Origin: Histomonas meleagridis
Taxonomy: Eukaryota; Parabasalia; Tritrichomonadida; Dientamoebidae
Direction of reading: 5' to 3'
Length of the DNA: 64,000 bases
Assembly (NCBI GenBank): GCA_020186115.1
Contig: WSYJ01000014.1
Location: 401,038 to 465,037 of the forward strand
The notes beneath the pieces are model-generated. The model was not told the DNA's origin. It searched no databases and saw only the letters and a list, made by a program, of their open reading frames with translations. Shown piece after piece: positions 54,552-64,000 of the stretch. Position numbers and translations under genes: made by a program. The number at the start of each line of letters is the position of its first letter. Within the stretch, counting starts at the first letter, position 1.

Positions 54552-56890
54552 ATGGAAACAAATCTATTTGATTTATCAATTGAGAAATTATATGAAATGG
54601 TACCTTCGGATCAAAAAGTACCATTTCATTTTTTTCAAAAATTAGGAAAAGAAATTATTGTTTATGCAATTCAACAAAATTACCCAATTCCGAAATTATT
54701 TATTCAAAATGGAGATATATTATTACCAATCAAACAATCAGGTATTAATTTTTTCAATCAAGTCGAACTTTCCAAAATTCACTCAGAAGATATGTTTGAA
54801 ATCATTGAATATTTCGAAAAGATCGCATTGGAGAATGGATTTAAATTATGCCGATGGGACGGTAAAAATGACATCAGATGCAGACTCTATTGTGAAAAAG
54901 GAGGTAGAATTCGTAATTGCAAAAAGACTAAAAAAACAAAATGTCCATTCATCATAAAAATCACAAAAAATAGTTCGAATGAATATTATATATTTAAAAA
55001 ATCTATATTATCTCATAATCACAACGATTATGAACCCACTAGATATTTAAGCGTATTACAAGAAGGCACCAAGAATGTGATTATTAAAAGATTGGGTACA
55101 ATTCTTACGCCCACACAAATACAAGATATTATTCCAATTTTTGCACCTGAATTAAATCTTACAACATTTGATATAGCACAAATTATTCATAAAAAAAAGC
55201 TCGAAAACTATTTACCTGAAACTCTTATGCTTCAAGATTTTGTAGAAAAAAATGGTGGGAAAGTATTCTCATTTGATATTGGATTTCCTGAAAAAGTAAG
55301 AAGAATTGCTATTTTGACAATTATGGACTACGAATTACATAATCTTGATTGTTTATCAGACATAATCCAAATTGATGGAACTCAACTCCCAACACATCAA
55401 TTGCGTTGGGAAATGACGCCAATAACACTATTAGATAACGACTGTAGAATAAGATCTGGTGGTGTTTTATTTTCAGCCATGATGGATAAAACAATAATTA
55501 ATTGGCTAATTCATAATTTATATACACTGAAAGAATTTCATTGTAAAACTATAATAACGGATGAAGACAGCGCTTATATATATGCATTTAAAGAGTTAAA
55601 CGCCGAAGGAATCAATTTTAATCACCTTTTATGTGCAAAACATAAAGAAAACAATCATAACAAAAAATTAAATGAGTTCGGTTTGAGTAAAGATCAAAAA
55701 AAAACTGCATCATTAATGTTTCATTCAATATGCTATGATAATAACCCAGAAGTAGTTGATGAATTAATCGAAAAATTACAAACAATACATCCTAAAATCG
55801 AAAAATACATGGAAGAAAATGTAATTCCTTTGAATACGAAATTTGCTAAATCAAAAATCAATGTTTTCACGAAAGGAATAAATACCACTAGTAATGCAGA
55901 ATCAAGAAATAGAATGATTAAATGCAGTTAAATAAATCGACAAAAGATTTGCTTGCAATAAGACAAGCAATTAATATATGCGATATGAATGCATATCATT
56001 CCAACCGCCAAAAAGATTATAGAAGAAGAAAAATGGAATCACCATTTCAATTTGAATTATGCCCAAAAATACAAATAAAATAAATGAAAAATTTGGAGAG
56101 GGCAAAAAATTATAAAATAACTCAAATGGTGGAAAACACCTATATTTGTTGTCTTCCAGAATATGAGGAAGATTCAATAATGGTCACTTATGAAAAATGT
56201 ATTTACAATGAACACATAGTTTCAGGAATTCCATGTGTTCACTTAATTTCCTTATATATTTATTTTGATAAAATCAATGAAGTTGGTCGTTTTATAAATC
56301 CATTTGTAATTAACAAGCAAAATCACCAATTAAATGGTGAAATAGAAGATATAATGGTAAAATTTGACGATGGTCAAAAAGAAGAATTAATATACTTTGA
56401 AGAAGAAGATAACGAAGAAGAAGATATAAGTGAATTAAACAAAGAAAATTAAAAGGCTAGATATCTTGAATTAATTCATAGAGGAAAAGAGATCGCTTCT
56501 CTTGCAAGTCGTTCGAATGATGCATATCGTGAAACATTGAAACAATTAAATTATATATATGAAAACATGCTTGGTATTCAGGGAGGAAATAAGATTGAAG
56601 ATATTGATGGACTAATATTTGAAGATGCACTTGGAATTTCAAGATGCAGAATACGAACAACGAAAATGCATCAACAAAATGTTAATCATCCAAAGATTTG
56701 TGAAATTTGTTCATTGCAACATGGAACAAAAGATTGCATTGGCTATAGTGAGTGGGTAAAATTACAACAAAAAATGAGCATGGAAGAAGGAAGGAGATGT
56801 AGTGTATGCAAAGAAATGAGTCATTATAAGAACAATTGTCCATTCAGAAATAAAATTAGAAATATATATTTTGAAAACGAAAATGCATAA
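54552..56890 (+). pseudogene. Mutator-like (MULE) transposase, FAR1 type, decayed
   Basis: Domains in order: a FAR1/WRKY-GCM1-type zinc region (54834-55030: RWDGKNDIRCRLYC..KTKCPFIIKI, ending in HNHNDYEP); the MULE catalytic core (IIQIDGTQL near 55366 for the first Asp, IITDEDSAYIYAF near 55557 for the second, CAKHKENNHNKKL after it); a SWIM zinc finger (CIYNEHIVSGIPCVHLI, ~56196); and a CCHC zinc knuckle (CSVCKEMSHYKNNCP, ~56800). A frameshift near 55920 and in-frame TAA stops near 56081 and at 56450-56452 break it, while the reading continues sensibly beyond each. No terminal inverted repeats were identified. Confidence 0.85.
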
Positions 56891-57505
56891 ACATTACCAA
56901 ATTCAAGTATTGTTATAAGATAATTATCAAGTTTTGCTGTTCATGTAATTTTGCTTTTTGCGATGAAATTAATGTCAAGAGTTTGCTAATTAGCACTTTT
57001 GCATATTGCTTTAAAATTAGTTTTTGTTGATTTATAATTAATTCTATCTACGTTAATGCCAATATAATCCACCACAAATTCATATAATAGTTTTTTACTA
57101 TACAAAATAAAATTCTGTGCTTTTATTATTATTCAAAAAGTCATTAATTGATCGTTTAAGTTACGATAGGAGCACAATATATTTACAACACTCCACATTA
57201 TAAAAAATGATTATTTAAAGAAAAATCTTCAACAAAATGTCATGGCTCGCATGCAAATTTATTTATTTTCATATCATTTGTTCTCTAATGTTTATATAAT
57301 TATCTAAATAAAATACGATAGATACATACTTTTTAAATGTATATATGCAGTTACACCACTGGAATATCTAATGAAATTGTTGGATAATCATAGTCAATTT
57401 CTTCATTTATTATCTAAGACTGAACTGGGGAAGTAGGAAATTTCTCTTTTTGTACCAAGTTGAAATGTTGCTGAAATTAACGGTCAATATTTGTCCACTT
57501 TTTAT

Positions 57506-57814
57506 ATGATTTATACTCAGTCTCCAAAATATCTTACGATCCAAAATTCATTCAAAAAGTCGAATAGTCAAAATATTCTTAGTCTTATCTATACATTTGA
57601 TCATATGCAAACCATTCATTTGTTTTACACCGAACGTCACTTATACGATAGAGATACGTTAGACCTTTTTGAACACGTTCGAAAAGTTCTATCGTATCTC
57701 TATCGTCGACCCGCCATGCAACCTATGTTGAATTCTGACAATTATTTAACGTGGATAAAAAGCCTGTTTTTCCAGCCAATTCAAACGGTTATGGCCAAAC
57801 CAAAATACAAATGA
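57506..57814 (+). CDS. Possible small gene, 102 aa, with a gene-like promoter
   Basis: The protein is not recognised. Support is contextual: TAACGGTC near 57478 and TCCACTTTTT (57494-57503) stand just before ATG 57506, the same arrangement as before the TRAPP-like gene. The base composition is less AT-rich than the flanks, with a basic, Tyr-rich product ending MAKPKYK. Against it, the length is modest and a 14-bp inverted repeat (57645-57658 with 57693-57706) lies inside. It could be a fragment of a mobile element. Confidence 0.3.
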   Translation: MIYTQSPKYLTIQNSFKKSNSQNILSLIYTFDHMQTIHLFYTERHLYDRDTLDLFEHVRKVLSYLYRRPAMQPMLNSDNYLTWIKSLFFQPIQTVMAKPKYK

Positions 57815-57897
57815 CAACAGACTAATACTTTCATTCACATAAACCAATAGGTAACCGGTGTTGATGTTCGATCAGTCGATCGATAATTGACATCGGG

Positions 57898-57927
57898 CAC
57901 CAAGCTTTGACTAAACAAAGCCTGGTG
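57898..57927. other. Hairpin, 12-bp stem with 6-base loop
   Basis: CACCAAGCTTTG, loop ACTAAA, CAAAGCCTGGTG: eleven of twelve positions pair. It follows a CGATC-rich stretch (57868-57884). It might be part of a structured RNA or an element end. Confidence 0.5.
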
Positions 57928-59285
57928 TTAAGCTCAAAATAAATGGATAACATCCAATTCTATAGTTGATTATAATATTAGTTAATCAAATTGTTTGTTA
58001 TCGATTTTAGAAATAAAAATGTGTATGCTAATTTCTTATATAGCAAAAAATTCGACTTCGTCTGGTTGACCTGGCATCCAGTGTGGTTCATTTACTTTAA
58101 AGTAATTACGGGTACTACGAAATATTTTGACATCAATGACTTTTTAAATGATGTAAACTATTGAAAACAATACGACCGTTAATTCCAGCAACATTTCGAC
58201 TTACAACATATTTCTCTATTTTTTCCTTCTGTCATTTTTCCAATATCACACAAAAATTCGTAAATAATTGTGACCCTTCTCACTTTTTGACCGATCATTT
58301 CATCAAAAAGTCGTGAAAAGTAAAATAGTATTTTTCTTATTTATATTGTACACGGTGCAATTCAATGAATGCCACAATTGGAAACATAAACAATCACATC
58401 ACACATAAACACCATGAATGTGTTGAAGAACAATTAGAACCATCTAACAATGAAACAAATTGATTATTCTTAGTGATATTATTGCACAACTGTTTCAAGG
58501 TGTACGCACACGAAAAGATCTTTCAGCATTCTACTCTTCTACAGCTGATACGATCCCAAATATAATTAGCTCAAGATTACCTCATGCTCAGAAAATTTGT
58601 CTATCAATAAATGAATGAAGTTACGAAATGAGCAGAAAATTTCAAGTGCTCTATCAATTCCCACAGGAAATTATAACATTAACATTTGAAGTTCTATTAA
58701 AGTTAACAATTGAATGCAAAAGGTATTTTTTACCCATTTTATTTTTAAAAATGCGATGATTCGTATGACTCCTGAATTCCTCTCAACCATTATTTTAATG
58801 AAAAATATCGATATCCATGTTAATGTGTATATTCATGGAATATTTAATTATTCATTTTTGTTACTTTGTAGGTATATCACTCTTTAAAATATATATTCAT
58901 AAGATTCCGAAATATAATGATTTGTTACAAGTTGATTCTACTTCACTTATAAAAAATGCAAATATTTCGAATTTAATATAATATAATATTGGTCCATACT
59001 ATAACTTTTTTTGCATTTTATGTATATACAATTCTTCATGATTTATAACATAATCGGATTAAAATTTACGATGTTATTTAAACTTTTCTAGAATAAAACT
59101 GGTTCTCAGAGGTCGTTGTGCTTTTTTCACAAGTTTATTATATTCAGATTTTGAAAGTCGCCCGCCAACATTTGAGGTATTCATTTGATATTATGGCAGT
59201 AATATCTCCCGTTCATTTTCATGATAAGTTTCCAACTTATACAAGATATTAAAAGCCTTGTAGCAAAGAAGAGCAGATTGCGACA

Positions 59286-59815
59286 ATGCTCAAGTATGGT
59301 TGCACCTATGAAGTAATAAGAAGACAGTTAAATGTAAATAAATCAACAATATCAACAGTCAAAAAGCAAATTGATGCGAATTGTTTCACTAAAAAAAAAC
59401 CAATTATACATAAAAAAGATCTTTGCAGAACCGTGGTCGAAACATTAAGAATTCAATATCCTAACGCTTCAGATTCAAAAATTGCAGAACTTATAGAGAA
59501 GAATCTAGGTATTGTTATATCACGTTCGACAGTCAAAAGGATTGAGAATGCATTAAATTTCAAATATCTCTAAATGAAGCACAAGCAAAACCTATCAGAA
59601 TTACAAAAATCATCATTTCTGTCACAATAAATTCCCTAAATCAGTTTTGGTTTGCGATTGGAAAAAATTATAAATCAACATCTACCATAGTAAAAAATCA
59701 ATAGATGCATATAATTATCAAAAAATATTAATAGATAGCAAAGTTATTGAATATCTATCATACCAGAATCAATATTTTTATTATTCAGGGATAATGGTGC
59801 AAGTACACACACACA
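59286..59815 (+). pseudogene. Tc1/mariner transposase remnant 1, 3'-truncated
   Basis: The open part (to 59573) is a paired helix-turn-helix DNA-binding region: CTYEVIRRQLNVNKSTISTVKKQ, then DSKIAELIEKNLGIVISRSTVKRI. The next ~240 bases still read as transposase in shifting frames (a Tyr-Asn-Tyr-Gln-Lys-Ile-Leu segment, then FRDNGAS, the place of the second catalytic Asp), so the copy is decayed. It ends at an (AC)n run followed by foreign-looking GC-rich DNA. Confidence 0.65.
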
Positions 59816-59821
59816 GGGGAA

Positions 59822-59923
59822 TTCCACTTGGTTTCACCCCCCACTTCGCTTCGCTCGGCGTGTGTCATATCGCCATATCGTGGCTCAAGCTTCACTCACT
59901 GCGTTCGCACAGTAAAATAAAAA
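59822..59923. other. GC-rich patch after an (AC)n tract
   Basis: Unusually C/G-rich for this region, with short near-repeats CTTCGCTTCGCTCGGCG and CTCACTGCGTTCGCAC. A similar GC-rich block after an (AC)n tract lies at 61826-61886. No gene seen. Confidence 0.5.
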
Positions 59924-59989
59924 AGTTAATCTTTTTTAAATATTATATCCTAACATAATGATGTAGTATATATATGATTAAATGAATAT

Positions 59990-60680
59990 TGTAGAAATAC
60001 GAAGAAATTGATGAAAATTATAATATGTCCGGCATGTCCACGATGTCCACGGTCGTCCTAGGGCATACAACTTCTAATAAAACTTACCCGCAACACGCAT
60101 TTTCGCAACACTTATAAAATTACATAAAAAACATCGTGTCTGTAATTTTTCATACCCTTAAGTTCGCAACACGCATAAATTCTAACGTTATAATATTGTA
60201 TATATTATATTGTTGCGTAGTAAATTATTTTAATAATACCTATTTATAAAGGACGTGGTCGGACAATTTATTGTTGTGAATAATTGTTGAAAAATATATT
60301 GTTGAAAAAATATTATATCCTAACATAATGATTGTATATATGGTGTTTTGCGTAAAAAATATATATAATGATTTTCATATCCCATCTATGACATTAGGAC
60401 AATAATATAAATAATATAATTGTTAGTAAAATACATATTCTAACATAATAATAATAATAATATTATTGTCCGTCTTTGTTGTTCATTCATTATTTATAAA
60501 TAGGTATCATCAAAATAATTATTAATAAGCAAATAAACATTCATTGTATATTGCGTTGTTGCGTAATTGCGTGTTGCGGGTAAATTTAAAAAGTGGTTGT
60601 ATGTCCTAGGACGAACGTGGACAAGCAGGACGTCGTGGACATATTATAAATTTAATCAATTTTATCGTAATTTTAAACTT
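59990..60680. mobile_element. Foldback/MITE-like element with ~110-bp inverted arms
   Basis: The left arm (about 59994-60110) and the right arm (about 60560-60675) are inverted copies. Both run through TATAATATGTCC, a GTCC/GGAC-rich block, CGTCCTAGG and ACCCGCAACACGCA in mirror order. A second inner pair, ATACCTATTTATAAA (60236-60250) with TTTATAAATAGGTAT (60493-60507), extends the fold toward the centre. There is no ORF. ATATTATATCCTAACATAATGAT occurs both inside (~60310) and just left of the element (~59940), hinting at nested or duplicated copies. It sits between two Tc1/mariner remnants. Target-site duplication was not identified. Confidence 0.8.
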
Positions 60681-60710
60681 TGCTAAAAATTATAGTTTTC
60701 AACAGATTTA

Positions 60711-61503
60711 TTGAGGTCCGAACATTATATTACAAATCAACAACTTGCTGATTTATTGGTTGGAACTTTTCCTGACATCGAACACTGTTCAGCTAATACT
60801 GTTGGTTCAGCTAGGAAGAAACTTGGAATAAAATTTGCGCCACCTAGATCTGTAGTTAAGTTAAGAGATCATGCCAAAATTACAAGGGTCAATTGGTGTC
60901 AATTTCATATTCAAAACAAGTCAACTTTTCATAACGTAGTGTTTTCTGATGAATTAGATAGAAACCGTAGATGGTTATGGCGGCATGTAGATGACTATCC
61001 TTCAATGGTATGTGCAGAAAGAGTAGCGCACCCAAAAAAGGTAATGATTAGGGGTGCCATTGGTTTAAAATTTAAAATCAATACTGGTCTTTATTGAAGG
61101 TCCTGTCAGTTCAGATACATACTTTGAACAAATTATCATAGGGAGTGGTCTTCTTACGGATGCAAATAATGTTTATGGGCATGGACAGTGGGTGCTGTAG
61201 CAGGGCAACGCTAGACCACATATTGCAAATGATGTAATACGATCTTTGGATTACTTAGATGCTCTATTCATCGATGATTGGCCCACATACTCTTATGATT
61301 TAAATATCATAGAGGTTGTTTGGGCAATCATGAAAGAAAAATTGGAAGCAAAAATTATAAGATCGATTGATGAACTTAAAAACGAAATCATTGATGTATG
61401 GAATAATCTATTGCTGGAGACAATTAATAGACTGGTACTTTCGATGCCAGCTAGACTGCAAGCTTGCGTAGCTAATCAAGGTAACACGATTCTTCACATC
61501 TAA
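60711..61503 (+). pseudogene. Tc1/mariner transposase remnant 2, lacking its 5' end
   Basis: It begins within the second helix-turn-helix (NQQLADLLVGTFPDIEHCSANTV), then has NVVFSDELDRNRRWLW (first catalytic block), a run reading EGPVSSDTYFEQII between the two ORFs, QGNARPHIANDVI (second block, with Gly where Asp is expected) and DDWPTYSYDLNIIEVVWAIMKEKL (third block). A stop after GQWVL, a frame break near 61090 and the lost Asp show it is inactive. The two remnants overlap in domain content, so they are separate copies, not one gene split by the foldback element. Confidence 0.8.
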
Positions 61504-62010
61504 TAGATGGTTTTTTCAGTCTGTTGATGAATTTCTTTGGAAAATTTAAATATAAAAACGTTAATTTTTTCTAAATTTCATTGAAATTTTATCAACGAAC
61601 TTTGAGTTCACGAAAAAACGCGGTTGACGAAGCAATAAAATTATCGGAAATTATAAATATACGACATCCACGTCCTATGGAAATGTCGGTCAAATTAATG
61701 TGAATGACACAACTTATGTTGACATCGTCACCGACAGATTTAGAATAATTAATATGGATAATTCATATTTTATGTTGAAACAAGAAATTACCATAATAGT
61801 CCCATCTGAATCAAATTTACACACACACACAGCGCTATGTGAGCTTCGTGCTACGCACTCGCTCCCACTCGCGCTACATAAACTAAAGGATGAACGGCTA
61901 AAATCGATTGAATTATCATAAATCGGTTGGTTTTGATTGAAAGTAATAAAATATATTTAAATTCATGATGACATTTATATTTAAAATGTGTGAGGCATTA
62001 ATCCGGCTGA
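61504..62010. other. Intergenic, with possible third Tc1-like fragment
   Basis: A 74-codon frame at 61700-61921 (TTYVDIVTDRFRIINMDNSYFMLKQ...NLHTHTA) resembles the stretch before the second catalytic block of Tc1 proteins and, like remnant 1, ends in His-Thr codons of an (AC)n tract followed by GC-rich DNA (61826-61886). Weak. Confidence 0.35.
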
Positions 62011-62500
62011 GTTGTTGTTAATCCTATGTGGATTTTAGTGTTTTGTTGTTAAAATTTAATACTACTACCTACCAACCTAACCTAACTTAACTTAACCTAC
62101 CATTAAAAATTCGAGAAAGCCTTTTCGTAAAAGTCCATATATTTTTGAGGTTGAATTCTAACTTGATGACTTGACGTGAATTTTACATGTTTACTGGAGC
62201 TGCTAACTATAAGTTCACGGAAAAGTTGCTGTTAATTCTATGTCGAAAGTTGTGTTTTGATGTTAATCCTATGTGGAAAGTTGTGTGTTGTTGTTAAAAT
62301 ATTTCTACTGCTACTTAACAACCTAACCTAACTTAACTTAACCTACCATTAAAAATTCGAGAAAGCCTTTTCGTAAAAGTCCATATATTTTTGAGGTTGA
62401 ATTCTAACTTGATGATATGACGTGAATTTTACATGTTTACTGCTGCTGATGATGATTAATTGACGGAAAAGGCTTATTTTTATGTTGAATGTTGTATTTA
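62011..62500. repeat. Two ~246-bp direct repeats with telomere-like and iteron-like parts
   Basis: Copy 1 starts near 62011 and copy 2 near 62257 (ATTAAAAATTCGAGAAAGCC lies 246 bases apart). Each has the telomere-like CCTAACCTAACTTAACTTAA, the 21-bp block 62105-62125 (again at 62351-62371), and a TTTTTGAGGTTGAATTC segment. Short sub-repeats like TGTTAATCCTATGTGG occur near 62015, 62230 and 62262. Confidence 0.9.
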
Positions 62501-62597
62501 GTGCTGTTTCTTGATGTTGTAGTTCAGAAAACGCTTGTTTGCTCAGAAAAAATAAAGTTAGTTTTTTTTTAAATTTAATTTTTTTATTTGTATATAA

Positions 62598-63969
62598 ATG
62601 TGTGATAAGTTAGTTCCACTTACTGCAACAACAACTCTTGAAAATTACGTTTACGTTTACGGCAAAAGTTTAATGAAATGTACTATTAATGATTGTCCGA
62701 TTGAGGTTTTCAAACCACAATCAAATTATTATAATTCTTTGTTGTGGAACATAGAGCATTTCGAAAGCGTTATTAAACACAGTGAAGAAAAAATTAAAAC
62801 TATTCGACAAAGAAGCAATTGAAACTTACGTTAATGAAAATTTTGATGATTCATATGATGTTTTAGATCATAAAATCGAAAAGAAATTGAAACAATACGA
62901 CGCTATTATCGGAAAATATGAATTAGATAAAGATGATTTAGAAGATATTGAAAATTTAAAGAATATGCAAAAGAACCTTCCCCGAAATAATTGAAGATAG
63001 ATTAATTAATAAATATTACCGGGAGAATCACATTTACAAAGAAATGGAACAAGAACTTCAAGAACAAATTGTCGTTTACGACCGCTTAGCTCACCAACAA
63101 AAATTCACGTTGGTTGAATGGAAAGAAAAATGTTTACAGAGAGAGCAAGAAGAAGAAAGGAAAAGATTGATTGAGTTTTTGTCGATTCCTCATTCAAACA
63201 AAGATGTTATAAGAAATCTTAATGAATTTGTTCATGAATGCGTCAATAAGAATTATACGGAATTGTTGGATGAATACTATGACATGTATAAAAAATGCTT
63301 TTTGATGAAATTAGTCGGAATAAATATGAAAAAACTATACGAAATGTATTTGACACTAAGTCATCACAAAAAGTAATCAAAGCGTTTACCGAACACAATC
63401 AAACTTTAATTAATAGATTACAATTTCTAATCGCAAAAATACAATTTAATGAAACAGAAGAGTATTTAACAATTGAACAATATTTAAAGAAATCATTTGA
63501 AAAATTCATTTCTGATCATTTTATGACCATTTATAATTTTATGAAAAACTCCATCGGTTCAATAGCTAAAAGTTCAGTAACATTTGAAAATTCAACTGCA
63601 ATAAAAGTTTATGCTCAATCAATCGTAAGAGATATAAATCAAATTTTAATTAGAGACTTACCGGAAGTATTAGAAAGTAGATTTTCCGATTATATTCAAA
63701 CGTTAATGGAGAAATTAGGAATTAATACAGAAGAAAAACAAGAAACAAAAGTTAGAATTCAGAGTATTGAATTAAGTTTTGATTCATTTCTTAATTCAGT
63801 TCCTGACGGAGAATTAGAGATTGGTGAACTATGCGATATGTATAATAATTACTTTGGATCAAATTTAACAACAAGAAGCTTTTCATTATTGAAAGTTGTT
63901 AAAGAACATTTTAATAAAAGATCAACCGTTAGAAACAAAAAGAAAACCACATACTATGCAAAATGCTGA
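62598..63969 (+). CDS. Unknown ~455-residue protein of a TIR-like element, broken by three frameshifts
   Basis: Four pieces read as one protein. Breaks lie at A6 near 62789, CCCC near 62973 and A6/T5 near 63290. The product is charged and helical with coiled-coil character in the middle (QREQEEERKRLIEF). The C-terminal ~60 residues (GELEIGELCDMYNNYFGSNLTTRSFSLLKVVKEHFNKRS) have the look of a winged-helix DNA-binding segment like those ending D5-type primase-helicases, a weak and tentative likeness. No catalytic motif is seen. It lies between long direct repeats on the left and an inverted copy of their 21-bp block on the right, so it probably belongs to a mobile element. Confidence 0.5.
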
Positions 63970-63976
63970 ATTTCAT

Positions 63977-63997
63977 AAAAGGCTTTCTCGAATTTTT
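63977..63997. repeat. 21-bp inverted copy of the left repeat block (candidate right TIR)
   Basis: Exact reverse complement of 62105-62125 and 62351-62371, eight bases after the stop of the unknown gene and cut off by the window end. Its outer side should continue into the telomere-like block if it is a true terminal inverted repeat. Confidence 0.75.
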
Positions 63998-64000
63998 TTT

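Larger units (their letters stand above)
56891..59285. other. Intergenic region with small-ORF and hairpin candidates
   Basis: Mostly AT-rich and non-coding. It holds the small ORF at 57506-57814, a hairpin at 57898-57927, and a 52-codon open stretch at 58460-58618 (QGVRTRKDLSAFYSSTADTI...) that looks like a protein fragment of unknown origin. Otherwise nothing recognisable. Confidence 0.4.

Noticed and set aside
54552-56890. Possible reassignment of TAA to an amino acid
   Set aside because: TAA ends many intact genes here (for example the ACAP, RING and F-BAR genes), and the internal stops occur only in transposon copies, including a TGA in the pogo remnant.
59286-61503. One Tc1 transposase split by insertion of the foldback element
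   Set aside because: Both parts contain the second helix-turn-helix and part one already reaches the second catalytic block, so they are two different copies.

Overview
The window reads as nuclear DNA of an AT-rich, intron-poor parabasalid, most like Tritrichomonas. Supporting signs are a BspA-like leucine-rich surface protein, Rab-family proteins, Myb-type AACGG/CCGTT motifs close to start codons, CACTTTTT or TCA-type initiator-like sequences just before several ATGs, no visible introns, and many DNA-transposon remains (pogo, Tc1/mariner, Mutator-like). The species assignment is inference.

Layout. 1-13650: a 2212-residue BEACH protein lies between two inverted copies of a long solenoid gene that resembles Furry. 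The left copy is cut by the window edge; the right copy is full length but broken by five one-base frameshifts. 13675-16240: a 25-copy, 102-bp satellite between converging gene ends. 16300-28120: compact housekeeping genes, namely a Rab GTPase, a transportin-like karyopherin, an F-BAR/SH3 protein, a tetraspan membrane protein, a PIG-V-like mannosyltransferase, an NME7-like kinase, and VPS16 divergent from a TRAPP-like subunit. 28276-42309: an alpha/beta hydrolase with a long Glu/Asn-rich repeat tail, a GC-rich RCC1-like gene, a Gln-rich protein, a small RING protein, a propeller-like protein, an unknown protein and an ACAP-type ArfGAP. 42310-46010: a decayed pogo transposase in intergenic DNA. 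46012-52957: the BspA-like protein, eIF1A, a Cys-rich type I membrane protein, a multipass protein and a degenerate Rab-like gene. 52958-64000: transposon-rich DNA with a broken MULE, two or three Tc1/mariner remnants, a foldback element, and at the right edge a TIR-like element carrying one broken unknown gene and telomere-like repeats.

Many resident genes concern membrane traffic and the cortex: BEACH, Rab, VPS16, TRAPP, ArfGAP, F-BAR and perhaps Furry. There is no sign of operons. About a dozen genes are interrupted by frameshifts that can be relieved by one-base (rarely two-base) changes, mostly in A/T homopolymers. This affects housekeeping genes and transposons alike, so base-call or assembly indels are the simplest explanation. 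In-frame stops in the pogo, MULE and Tc1 copies show real decay as well.
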